From a virus, in IMG/VR virus record IMGVR_UViG_3300042545_001232, positions 1 through 24,224 of that record: a DNA stretch of 24,224 nucleotides; one strand, written 5' to 3'. Both the position numbers and the translations under genes were made by a program. The notes under the pieces were generated by a model. That model was not told the DNA's origin. It made no database searches and saw nothing but the letters and a program-made list of their open reading frames with translations. This document shows positions 13,719-23,508 of this stretch, in pieces. Position 1 is the first letter of the stretch, and each line of letters starts with the position of its first letter.

Positions 13719-16700
13719 TTATCCTTTATAACCTTTTTCTTTATTATGCATATTTACACCTTGCGCTATATCAGGCAACATTTTGTAAATTTCCGATTTT
13801 GTTTGACGAGATATGTCGCCTGTAATTGTCAAATTGACTACTTGACTATTTGAAGATTTCTTTTCATTGTTTAATTTAGAAGTATCGAGAGTCTTTGGAT
13901 CATTCAGTGTAACGCTTGGAATATTATTAACCAAACCACCTGTTGCGAATTTAGGGATATTTCCGCTATTTATTGCATTGAGAAGTTTTAAATTTTCTTT
14001 CGTTGCTTTAGCATTGATGACAAATTCACCGTTGGACAACATTGCAGGGATTGAATCGGATGTTCCTGTGCCTATGCCTTTAACTTGTCCAGCAACACCA
14101 CCGTCGGCAAGAAAACTCAAACCACTCATGATACTGCCACCTACACCGCCCAAAGCTCCACCCAAGCCACCCAACATATCCATTATACTGCTGGCCAAGC
14201 CTCCAAAAACATCCATAAGACCTTTTCCAAATCCACTGAACATTGTTGTGATGCTACCACCTTCTCCAAACAATCCTGAGAATGTCTTGGTTAAAGAGTC
14301 AGTAATACCACTGAACATACTCTCTTCAGGTCTGGCGAGTAAATTTGGTATACCTTCAGAATTCAATCCACCGTTAGCACCTTTAAACAAATCACCAGCT
14401 TTTCCAAGCGCACCTGCAGCCCCTGTGTCGCAACAGCAACCGTTTGAGCCACCCATGCCTCCAGTATCGCCACCACCAAAAATGCCCGACAGACCGCCAA
14501 AAAGACCACCACTTGCACCTAAACCGCCACCGAAGCCACCACCCACAGGTTGCCCTGCAGTCGCTTTCGATGTGGATGTGGAAAATATATTTGAAAAGAA
14601 CCCTGTTATTGAATCCAATATACCGCCACCTTTTGATGAAGCTTCGCTTGAAAACATTGAGCTTAGTCCGTCAAGAACATTACCGAATATGTCATATATA
14701 CCTTCGCCCATTGATTGAGCAGCACCCGCAATTAAGCTTCCGGGTCCAGTTATCCTGTCGGTTATTCCTTTGGCAAAAGTATCCACAACAGAATTGCTTA
14801 TACCTTCCATAAGAGTGTTTGTGAATGTTGAAAATGCAGATTCACCCTCAGCAGCTTTACCTTTCAATAGATCTGTGAAAGCTCCTCTGAATGTTGTATC
14901 AACAGTATCTCTCATATTTACACCGGCTTCTCTTATGGCATTACGCAAATAGTCAATAGCATAAGGTATTCTGCCCAGTTCATCGGTATAATTGTCGATC
15001 TTCTTTTGGAGTGTTTGTGTATCAAGTTTATTTAAAGTCGCATCAGCCATTTCAGCTTGTAATCCTGCAAGTTTAACCTTAATTTCTGCAGCTTGTTTTA
15101 ATTGTGCATCACTGGCCAAATTCATAGTTTCTCTTCCGAAACCATCAGCAGCATCCAGTACACCTTTAAAGTTTGCTTGTGAAAGCAAATAGCCAAGATC
15201 TTCAAATTCTTTCTTTTTATTTGAAGCTTCTTTAGCCATCAGTAAGGTTTTTGCGGTCAGATTACCTACACCTTTATCTTTACTGAACTCAGTCGGTATT
15301 ATATCTTTACTTTTATTTATGTTTGAAACAAAAGTGTTTAATTGATCAATACCTTCTCTTTGAGATATTTTTCCTGAAGCTATATCAGAAGTAATTTGCT
15401 TATCTTTTCTTTCAATATCAATAGCCTCTTTCAAAGCATCAACAGACTTTTTCAAATTATCTTGAGAAACAACAATCGGATTATCACTTTTAGTTAACAT
15501 ATCTCCAAATTGTTTTTCAAAATCTTGCATCACTTTGGAAATTTCTTCTCCTGAACCAACACGATTAAGTATTTTAGCTTGTTCAGGACTCAATTCCATG
15601 TTTGCAGCTTTTCTGAAAGCTTCTTGATATGTAGCTTCTTGTGATCTTTGACGACGTCTTGAAGGATCTAATTCTGCGTATTGTTTGAAAGTCATTTGAC
15701 TTTCCGAATAAGCACTTTTAATCTTATCGAAACCTGCCTCAGCACCACCAACAATAGCATCTCTGAGACCTTTTCCTAAGTCTTTAAATAAGGTTATAAA
15801 ACCACCTATAAGCTCTGCCGATCTTAATTTTTCAAACAAATCTGCTGTAGGTTGATTTTCAGATATAGCAATTTCCAATTCATTCTTAAGCTCTCTTGCA
15901 ATATCCATTGCAGAAGAAATTATTTGAGGTGACATTGTTGTTGCATCAAAACCATCAAGACTTGTCTTAAACACTTCATTAAGATTAGAAATATTCTTAT
16001 CAAAGCTATTTGCCATGCTTTCAGCTTGTTGAGTTCCTCGGATTGTAGCTCTTGCTTGCTCTTTAAGTCTCTTTAAGTAATCTTCAGGATTTGAAGCTCT
16101 GGAAGCAAGTATTTTAGCTTTTTCAGCAGCCTTGTCCATTTCCAACAAATTATCAAGTTGAACTCTATTCAAGTTTGCAATTGTATTATTTTCTGATAAA
16201 CCTAATCGTCCTAGAGCTGAAGAAATTCCAGCACCTGTCTTGTAACTAGCCTTAAGTAATGCATCAGCGGCACTTAATAACAAAGTTTCTTGAGTTTGAA
16301 CTAAAGATAAAAGAGCTTCAGAGTATGGAGTTTCTGAAATTGTTTTACTTATCGATTCAAGTTGACTACCTACATTTGTAAGAAAAGCTCTTGAATCAGA
16401 ATCTAATCGACTAAAGCCTATCGAATCAATGGCAACACCAAGATCGCTGAAGCTTGAAAGCAAAGAACTTAAAGTAGTTACAGTTATTTCAGCCATTTTG
16501 CTCATGGCAAGATCATAAGATAACAGTTGTTGGTTAGCTTCTTCAAGAGATGTTGTTACTGGTAATTTACCTGTTTCAACTTGAAGTTGTAACTGATTTC
16601 TTTTAACAATCATTGCAGTATATGGGTCAGTCAAACCTTTTGCCATAACTTCAGTTGGAATTGCTTGACCAAGTTCAGCAAACTTTTTAGCTTTTTGTTT

Positions 16701-19700
16701 AGGACTTACTAAGCTAGAAGCTGCACTTTGTAATGCCTTTAAGTTTAATTCTTTAGTATTGGTTTTAATCTTCTCAGTTAACTCATTTATAATATTAAGC
16801 TTTTCCATTAACCCTTTAAAATCTTCAGGATTATCTTGTTTAGCATCATTATATTCTTTTTGAGTTTTGATTAAATTATTTAAATCTTCACCAAGACTTT
16901 TTAAACCTGAAGTATCTAACTCTTTATAAGAAAATATTGAAAGTTGATCAGCGTTAATAGTTTGTAATTTTTCATTAACTGAATCAAACCAATTATTTGT
17001 CGGCAAAGCAGCAATCGCTTGATTTTGCAAAGCTCTGATTTGCTTTTGTAAAGTATGAAACATCTCTACATCTGCAGCAACAGTTGGGTCTAAATCTAAA
17101 AGCTTATTTTGAAGAACACCAACAGAATCTGTAAGCTTTTTAAAATCTTGATAAGCATCACTGGAAGCTTTTTGCAATTGCATTATACTTGCTTTATACT
17201 GTTCACCACCAACAGCCGTTGCTTGTGAACCTAATAAACCTTCGATTGTAGCTTTTTGTTCAACTTGACCCTTCACTGCAGCTTGATATGCAGCAGCTCT
17301 TGCCGCATTTTGTGCTTTGTCAATATTTATTTTACCAAGTTGTTCTACAGAAGTTGTATAATCAAGTTTAATCTGTAAAGTTCTGGCCTGCTCCACATGA
17401 TCTTCAAATGCTTTCCAATCAGCGGCAGTACCGAAAAAGTCTTTTGTTTTATCTCCAAAATCTATTCCCAAAAGCTCTTTAACACTCTTATCAAAAAGCG
17501 TTACTCTGTCTGTAAACTTAGCAATTGCCTTATCTTCCGCAAATATTGGAGCAAACTTATCAACAGTTTCACCATATAATTTTTGAGCAGCATTAAATTC
17601 AGATACAGCTTCAGCATACTTTTTAGCAAAATCAGCTTCACTTGTGGCTTTTACAGCATTTCTTGCTGGTGAATTATAACCACCTTTAAACATTGATTTG
17701 TTATATTCAGCGTCACTAAATCGTTTCAATACATCTTCAAAGTTTTTCTTAAAGACGGGCTGAGCATATTGTATATTTTCAGGTATTCCTGTATTACGTA
17801 ACTTTTCTGCGGAAGCTCTTGCTTCAGGTGTGATTAGGGCTTCTTGATTTTCTTTAAACTTTTTATTGACCGAATCAAAATAACCTTTAACGATTACTCC
17901 GGCAAGCTTTATTGAACCGTTGACTATATTATCTTTTCCAAATACTGTATATTTTTCTATTCCTGAACTTAAAAGTTCAGCAATTCTTTTAGCAGTATCT
18001 GGCCAATAAGATTCAAAAGCTGTGTAGATAAGACCGACCAAAGCACCAACAGCAACAGCGGCAGGAAAAGCAGCTGCAGCGGCAATAGTGGCAGCTGAGC
18101 CTGCAAAGAATGCCATTATACCTGCACCTATTGCACCTACTAAACCAACAGATAAAGATATTTTAATAATCTTAAATAAAGCATCTAAAGCATCACCTAA
18201 AGCTTGTCCTAGACTCATTGCAGTTACAGCAAGAGTTCCCATTAGAGGGTTTATACCTAAAAGATATTTTGCAAAAGCTCTTGTTGAAAGATCAGCACTG
18301 TCTAATCTGTTTGCAAGATCTTCCATGTCTTTTGCTAATCCAACATTTTCAAGTTGAGGCATTTTTCCTGTCATTTTGGAAAATTCAGAAAGAGTTTGTT
18401 TATATTGAGCAAGTTGTTCGTCACTCAAACGACCCTGTTCAATATAAATAGCATCCAAATCTTTTAATGAAGTCAATGTTCTCTCAGAAACATCTTTTAA
18501 AACACTAAACTGAGGTGCGGTCATTTTTTCAAAATCAATATTTTTTATTTGAGCTGAAAAGTCAACCATACCTCCTGCAATGTTTTGTGGACCCATTTTA
18601 CCCAATAAGTCAGACAATCTGCCTTGTTTTGTTTTAGGTTGTAATCCAAACAATTCACGTAATTTATCGTAAGCCCAAGTAACATTATCGACAAAGTTAT
18701 GTCCCGGTCCGAAAAAGAATATTCCTAAAGCACCAATGGCAGCGATCGGTATAGCAAATTTCAAACCAATAGCTAATAGTGGTGCAAGACTTGTCCAAAG
18801 GAATTTTAAGGCAACACCCGCAGCTTTAAAACCGCCTGTCATAAGTGTTGCTAAAAGGCTGAAAGAAGCTTCCAACAAACCTGTAGCCGCAGTTATTTTT
18901 GTAACGCCTCCAATAGTATTTTTAACTATACTACCAAAACTAAATACAGTTGCAGAACCAAACAGTATAATTGATTGTGTTAGATATTTTAAAGAATATA
19001 CAATACCATGTCCTGATGTAAATACTTTTCCTAAAGCAAGCCAAGAAGCTTTAAAATAAGCAGCACCCTTTATCCCAATGTCGAAGAATGAAGTTATATT
19101 GTTACCAACTCCTTTCCACCATGTAGTCGAAAAGAACTTTTCAAGTACTAATAATTTAACAAATTTACCAAATGTTTGAAGTGCAATTGTATTTTCAATA
19201 ACGTATGTTTTTAGCCCTGCAAAACCGCCTATTTTAAAAGCTGAAAAAGCTTTCATTGCAAAACCTAATGCACCTATTGCTGTTGTTACAGCAAGAATTG
19301 AACCAACAGTACCAAAGAGTATATCTGTAAAAGTACTAACAGCTTCTTGCGCACCAGATGCTGCAAATACAATATCTCCAAAACCTAGTAACAATACAGC
19401 AAATAAAAATTTTTGTGATTTGAAAAAACTCAATAATCCAGTAAACCCTACTTTAATATAGGTAAGAGAAGTTAAGGCAAGTTCAGAGATTTTACTGTAA
19501 ATTCTTTTTGCTGATTTTATAATAGCACTCTCAGTACCACTTTGATTAAAAATTTCAGTTAATTTATCATAGCCTTCTGCAAAAGATTTCTTAATTTCTT
19601 CAAACTTCTGTACAATAACTGAACCTGTTTCAGTGCCTTTAAATGCATTTAATAGCTCAACAAACTGCCCTTTTAAGTCTATTTTATCTATAACCTTTCC

Positions 19701-22700
19701 AAATGGTAATGAACCAAAAGTTATGTCTCTAGTACCTATTGTAAGAGCTGCTTCAACAAATGACATTTCTTTCTTACCAAAAGCTTCACCATTTTTACGA
19801 AGGTTGATAACCATCCCTTTAAAACTTTCAAATAGATTTTTACCAGCTTTTGAAAAACGAGTTTCTACCGTTTTAGACTCAGGTAAGAGACTTGACAATA
19901 ATTCTTCAGGATCACCTAATATATTTTTAAAAATACTACCAATAAACGGTATTTTTGAAAGCTGAAATAAGCCGAGTAATCTTGTAGTTGCAGCTCCTAT
20001 AAACAAATTGATAAGTGACAAAGAATTTCTAAGAACTCTTCCTCCACCATCTTTTCCCATTATGGCATATGCTAATAATGGAATACCGATTTGAGATGCT
20101 TCTACTAAAGAAACACTATCTAGTAGAGCTGAACTGAATATTCCTGCAGCTATAATTGCTAATTTTTGACTTTTAAAAGCTTTTTTAAAAAAGCTTTCCC
20201 CTGCACCTTCCATTTTTGGACTGGTGAATGCTTGTAAAATATAGTCTAAAACACCTTCTTGACCATTTTTACCTTTCTTTCCTTTTTTACCAAAAATTAA
20301 ATCGCTTATTGTTTGTGTACCATTCTTAGCCAGTATAGCATAAGCTGCACCAATCAACAATAAACCATGTATTATTGTATTATTAAAGATGGTAACCTTG
20401 CTAAGTACATTTGAAAGACCTTCACCTATATTTCCAAAAGCATGAACAAATGTAGAAATAAATGTAGGAACCGCCTCCAAAAGTCCATTAAAAATTACAT
20501 ACATTCCTTTAAGAATATTTGCTGACATGTCTCCCGAAATAGCTCCAAAACCAGCACCCAATTTTGGTGCAAGAGTTGTTAATATACTGTCAATGGATAC
20601 ATCAAATAATGAAACAAAATAACTAATTGCAAGTAATTTCCATTTGGGAGAGCCTAGAGAATAAAGTAATCCTGCCATATACGATGCACCTGCATGCGTA
20701 CCCATGATGCTTAAAGATTGACTTATATCTATTCCTTTTACAATTCCAGAAACTGAACTAAAAGCGCTTTTTAATTTTGCTACAAAACCGTTTATTTGAA
20801 TGGTAATTACATTTATAACTTTTAAAAATACAGCTTTAAATGATTCTAATTTTGTTTTAACAATTTCTAATTCATCTGTTGAACGACTAATCCCTTTCAT
20901 CGTGTCCGGCCAATATGAATGACCAACAACTTCATCGTATATGCTTAAAAATAAATTTTTAATAAAAATTGCAAAAAATGAAATTTTATCCATTACAGGT
21001 TTTAAACTGCTTTCAGTTATTGCTTGTATTTTATTAAACATTGAAATTAAAATATTTAAAAACTTATCTAAGACACTGTGGTCTATTGAAAGTTTATATT
21101 TTATTTCAAATTTACTGATTTTTGAACTTATGAAGTCTCTAATATTTTGAATAGCAGTATTAGTTACTTTGATTAAATTATTAAATATACTTTCAAATGA
21201 TATGAAGTTAGTTTGTCTTCCTAACTCCAAAAAGAAACTTTTAAAGAAATTTAAAATATTTTTTAAAGCTTTTGTAATCTTTTCTTGTGTGAGTTCTGCA
21301 AAAATTGCATCAAAGATTTTTGAAGATTTTAATGTATTAAAAGAGAAGTCTAAAGAGAATGAAGAAAGTTTTTTGAAACCGTTTTTAATTCCTAAAAATA
21401 AAGCCTTAGCTGCATTTTCTCCACTTTTTGCATTAAATGTTCCATACAAAGCTGCAGCAAAGTCTTGTAGAGCAGCGTTCAATGCTAAAATTTGCTTATA
21501 TATTATAGGCTCTACAGTTGTTGCAAAAACATCTTTATAAACCCGTTTTACCGCATTACTTATATTTTCAAAATATTTAAGCAACCTATCGAACCTTGTG
21601 TTTCGAATAGTAAATAGTTTACTATCTAAAATACCTAAATATGTTAATGTATCTTGTACTTTGTAACCTATGTCTGAAAACCATCTGAGCATTTGAGTAC
21701 CGACATATTTTTTGTCATTCAGTCTCAAAGCTTCTCTTTGGTAATTTAAATCTTCTAAATTTTTTGTGAAGCTCAATAGATCTTTTGATTTAAACAAATT
21801 AACCCATGCACGACTAAGAGCATTATCGCCTCTTGTCCAAAATGTAATTTTTTCTGAAATACTTTCTAATTTTCTTCCAAAAGGCATTAATCCATCATAA
21901 ATTGCAGCGTTTATGTCTGCAAGAATTCCTCCAAAAGCTTGATGAGCTGATACTAAAAGTGTTTCTATTGGTGCTCTAATTGCAGGTAAGATATATAATA
22001 AGTTTGTTCTTATCAAATCGATTGACTTTAAAAATGCATTAATTAAACGTTGATTTGTCTCTATTCCTAAAATAGATTTTTGCCAGCCACTTTCAGATGC
22101 GGGATCTATTTCAACTTTTGATTTAAAATTTAATAAATTTTTAATTTTTAATATTTTACTTCCAAAACTTGAACCTATATTTTCAGAAACATTTGTTAAT
22201 TTTTCTGAAAACATATCTATACTTTCAGACATTATTGCTAATGCTGAAGCAAATACAGTAGAAAAGCCTAAACTTTTATTTACATTGGCAAATAATAATT
22301 TCAATGACATAGACATTTGTTGTGACGCTTGTTCAACAGTCATTGTTGTTTTTGCAAAATCTTCATTTGTTTTTACTGCCATTCTTGAAATGGCTTTCAT
22401 AACTGCTTCAGGGGCTAATGCACCTGTAGATGCAAATTGTTTTAAAGCTCCTGTTGTCATTCCAAATTGTTTTGCAAGCTCATTACCAAAGTATGGCAAT
22501 TGCTCAAGTACTGAACGTAATTCATCACCGGCAAAAGTTCCTGAACTTAAACCTTGTGATAACTGAATAAGAGCTGCATTTGTGGATTCTAAAGAACTGC
22601 CTGATAATGCTGAAGCTTGGTTTACAGTCTTAACCATTGTATAAAGATTAGACTGAGATAGATGTAATTTTTCAGAAGCTTTTGAAAAAGATGTATATAT

Positions 22701-23168
22701 ACTAATTGTTGATCCAAAAGATGCTCTGGTATCTTTTGAAATATTATATAATTCTTTTTGTACAGAGGCTAATTTTTCAGTATCTGTAACTGCTATTTTT
22801 AATTTGTTTTGATAGTTTGTTAATTCATCAGACATGGTATTAAATGCAGAAATGGCCTTTATTGCCAAAAATGCTGCTGATAAACTCACTATTGTATTTT
22901 TTATACTACTTATTGAATTTGAAGCTTTATCTGTATCTTTTGCTAATGTTGAAAAAGTATTTTTACTTGATTTATTAAAATCACCAATTGCTTTTCCACT
23001 TGCATTAAGATCTTTTGTTAAATTTTTAAAACTATTTGCAGAAATTCCGTTTAAAGCCTTATTAGAACTGTTTGACGAAGCAATTAAAGCAGCTAAACTT
23101 TTATTCAAACTATCCAAATCTCTTTTAGCAGAATCCGCTTTAGTTTCAATGTCAATTACTACCGCCAT
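13719..23168 (-). CDS. Tape measure protein (3149 aa)
   Basis: ATG at 23168 with AAGGAG 7 bases upstream. It fixes tail length and sits inside the tail tube until DNA ejection. Residues about 1-100 are helical (AKRDLDSLNKSLAALIASSN). Residues 100-300 match the tape-measure N-terminal domain (DELTNYQNKLKIAVTDTEKL; GLSSGTFAGDELRSVLEQLP). Hydrophobic, possibly membrane-active segments lie near 935, 1255, 1460-1495 (PLLAIGLKFAIPIAAIGALG) and 1675-1720. SYWPDT occurs twice, near 750 and 1720. From about 2750 comes the FRGAFTDLLKGKAAEGESAF domain, then a Gly-rich stretch with three consecutive cysteines near 2911. The end has the common LSNGEFVINAKATKENLKLL segment. At about 0.15 nm per residue the tail would be about 470 nm. 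No lysozyme or peptidase motif is seen. Confidence 0.95.
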   Translation of the reverse strand: MAVVIDIETKADSAKRDLDSLNKSLAALIASSNSSNKALNGISANSFKNLTKDLNASGKAIGDFNKSSKNTFSTLAKDTDKASNSISSIKNTIVSLSAAFLAIKAISAFNTMSDELTNYQNKLKIAVTDTEKLASVQKELYNISKDTRASFGSTISIYTSFSKASEKLHLSQSNLYTMVKTVNQASALSGSSLESTNAALIQLSQGLSSGTFAGDELRSVLEQLPYFGNELAKQFGMTTGALKQFASTGALAPEAVMKAISRMAVKTNEDFAKTTMTVEQASQQMSMSLKLLFANVNKSLGFSTVFASALAIMSESIDMFSEKLTNVSENIGSSFGSKILKIKNLLNFKSKVEIDPASESGWQKSILGIETNQRLINAFLKSIDLIRTNLLYILPAIRAPIETLLVSAHQAFGGILADINAAIYDGLMPFGRKLESISEKITFWTRGDNALSRAWVNLFKSKDLLSFTKNLEDLNYQREALRLNDKKYVGTQMLRWFSDIGYKVQDTLTYLGILDSKLFTIRNTRFDRLLKYFENISNAVKRVYKDVFATTVEPIIYKQILALNAALQDFAAALYGTFNAKSGENAAKALFLGIKNGFKKLSSFSLDFSFNTLKSSKIFDAIFAELTQEKITKALKNILNFFKSFFLELGRQTNFISFESIFNNLIKVTNTAIQNIRDFISSKISKFEIKYKLSIDHSVLDKFLNILISMFNKIQAITESSLKPVMDKISFFAIFIKNLFLSIYDEVVGHSYWPDTMKGISRSTDELEIVKTKLESFKAVFLKVINVITIQINGFVAKLKSAFSSVSGIVKGIDISQSLSIMGTHAGASYMAGLLYSLGSPKWKLLAISYFVSLFDVSIDSILTTLAPKLGAGFGAISGDMSANILKGMYVIFNGLLEAVPTFISTFVHAFGNIGEGLSNVLSKVTIFNNTIIHGLLLIGAAYAILAKNGTQTISDLIFGKKGKKGKNGQEGVLDYILQAFTSPKMEGAGESFFKKAFKSQKLAIIAAGIFSSALLDSVSLVEASQIGIPLLAYAIMGKDGGGRVLRNSLSLINLFIGAATTRLLGLFQLSKIPFIGSIFKNILGDPEELLSSLLPESKTVETRFSKAGKNLFESFKGMVINLRKNGEAFGKKEMSFVEAALTIGTRDITFGSLPFGKVIDKIDLKGQFVELLNAFKGTETGSVIVQKFEEIKKSFAEGYDKLTEIFNQSGTESAIIKSAKRIYSKISELALTSLTYIKVGFTGLLSFFKSQKFLFAVLLLGFGDIVFAASGAQEAVSTFTDILFGTVGSILAVTTAIGALGFAMKAFSAFKIGGFAGLKTYVIENTIALQTFGKFVKLLVLEKFFSTTWWKGVGNNITSFFDIGIKGAAYFKASWLALGKVFTSGHGIVYSLKYLTQSIILFGSATVFSFGSIVKNTIGGVTKITAATGLLEASFSLLATLMTGGFKAAGVALKFLWTSLAPLLAIGLKFAIPIAAIGALGIFFFGPGHNFVDNVTWAYDKLRELFGLQPKTKQGRLSDLLGKMGPQNIAGGMVDFSAQIKNIDFEKMTAPQFSVLKDVSERTLTSLKDLDAIYIEQGRLSDEQLAQYKQTLSEFSKMTGKMPQLENVGLAKDMEDLANRLDSADLSTRAFAKYLLGINPLMGTLAVTAMSLGQALGDALDALFKIIKISLSVGLVGAIGAGIMAFFAGSAATIAAAAAFPAAVAVGALVGLIYTAFESYWPDTAKRIAELLSSGIEKYTVFGKDNIVNGSIKLAGVIVKGYFDSVNKKFKENQEALITPEARASAEKLRNTGIPENIQYAQPVFKKNFEDVLKRFSDAEYNKSMFKGGYNSPARNAVKATSEADFAKKYAEAVSEFNAAQKLYGETVDKFAPIFAEDKAIAKFTDRVTLFDKSVKELLGIDFGDKTKDFFGTAADWKAFEDHVEQARTLQIKLDYTTSVEQLGKINIDKAQNAARAAAYQAAVKGQVEQKATIEGLLGSQATAVGGEQYKASIMQLQKASSDAYQDFKKLTDSVGVLQNKLLDLDPTVAADVEMFHTLQKQIRALQNQAIAALPTNNWFDSVNEKLQTINADQLSIFSYKELDTSGLKSLGEDLNNLIKTQKEYNDAKQDNPEDFKGLMEKLNIINELTEKIKTNTKELNLKALQSAASSLVSPKQKAKKFAELGQAIPTEVMAKGLTDPYTAMIVKRNQLQLQVETGKLPVTTSLEEANQQLLSYDLAMSKMAEITVTTLSSLLSSFSDLGVAIDSIGFSRLDSDSRAFLTNVGSQLESISKTISETPYSEALLSLVQTQETLLLSAADALLKASYKTGAGISSALGRLGLSENNTIANLNRVQLDNLLEMDKAAEKAKILASRASNPEDYLKRLKEQARATIRGTQQAESMANSFDKNISNLNEVFKTSLDGFDATTMSPQIISSAMDIARELKNELEIAISENQPTADLFEKLRSAELIGGFITLFKDLGKGLRDAIVGGAEAGFDKIKSAYSESQMTFKQYAELDPSRRRQRSQEATYQEAFRKAANMELSPEQAKILNRVGSGEEISKVMQDFEKQFGDMLTKSDNPIVVSQDNLKKSVDALKEAIDIERKDKQITSDIASGKISQREGIDQLNTFVSNINKSKDIIPTEFSKDKGVGNLTAKTLLMAKEASNKKKEFEDLGYLLSQANFKGVLDAADGFGRETMNLASDAQLKQAAEIKVKLAGLQAEMADATLNKLDTQTLQKKIDNYTDELGRIPYAIDYLRNAIREAGVNMRDTVDTTFRGAFTDLLKGKAAEGESAFSTFTNTLMEGISNSVVDTFAKGITDRITGPGSLIAGAAQSMGEGIYDIFGNVLDGLSSMFSSEASSKGGGILDSITGFFSNIFSTSTSKATAGQPVGGGFGGGLGASGGLFGGLSGIFGGGDTGGMGGSNGCCCDTGAAGALGKAGDLFKGANGGLNSEGIPNLLARPEESMFSGITDSLTKTFSGLFGEGGSITTMFSGFGKGLMDVFGGLASSIMDMLGGLGGALGGVGGSIMSGLSFLADGGVAGQVKGIGTGTSDSIPAMLSNGEFVINAKATKENLKLLNAINSGNIPKFATGGLVNNIPSVTLNDPKTLDTSKLNNEKKSSNSQVVNLTITGDISRQTKSEIYKMLPDIAQGVNMHNKEKGYKG

Positions 23169-23180
23169 TTATTTCTCCTT

Positions 23181-23217
23181 GCGAATAAAAACCCGTTAGA
23201 AAGAATATCTAACGGGT
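23181..23217 (-). terminator. Rho-independent terminator before the tape measure gene
   Basis: A perfect 10-bp stem (minus strand ACCCGTTAGA at 23208-23217 with TCTAACGGGT at 23191-23200) and a 7-base loop are followed by TTTTATTCG. It starts 7 bases behind the stop of the 94-residue gene. Only the tape measure SD separates it from the ATG at 23168, so no promoter fits in between. Confidence 0.85.
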
Positions 23218-23223
23218 ATATAA

Positions 23224-23508
23224 TCATATAGTCTTGACTATAACACCCAGAGGAATAACCCCTTTTTGTGCTAATACTGCCTTTTCTATAAAGTGTGCTG
23301 GTGCTTGTCTTGAAGTTCCTTGATTTAATTCATCAATATATTCTACATCATTTCGAATTGAACTTCCGGTAAAATACCAGCCATCTCTAGCTTTTCCTGT
23401 ATCTACAGGAGTTGTTTCTCTCAACGTATCAAGCAACTCTTGTATTGTTTTTCTTTTTATCACATTTGCTTCTTTCAGAAACAACTTATTAAGATTTAAT
23501 TTTATCAT
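23224..23508 (-). CDS. Tail completion / HK97 gp10-like or lambda Z-like protein
   Basis: ATG at 23508 overlaps the UGA of the chaperone frame (ATGA). The 94 residues contain TPVDTGKARDGWYFTGSSIR, then YIDELNQGTSRQAPAHFIEK. The pattern T-P-V-D-T-G-x-x-R...Y...L-N-x-G-x-S-x-Q-A-P-x-x-F-I-E-x-A is that of the HK97 gp10/lambda Z-type neck and tail-completion proteins. Those join head and tail or cap the tail end. It is shorter than most members. The place between the chaperone and the tape measure is unusual, since this family is normally encoded before the major tail protein. It ends just before the strong hairpin at 23181-23217. Family assignment is by motif only. Confidence 0.7.
   Translation of the reverse strand: MIKLNLNKLFLKEANVIKRKTIQELLDTLRETTPVDTGKARDGWYFTGSSIRNDVEYIDELNQGTSRQAPAHFIEKAVLAQKGVIPLGVIVKTI

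Noticed and set aside
13867-14718. 283-codon plus-strand open frame rich in Pro
   Set aside because: It is the mirror of the Gly-rich C-terminal part of the tape measure gene. Gly codons on one strand read as Pro on the other; it lacks a convincing start context and domain.
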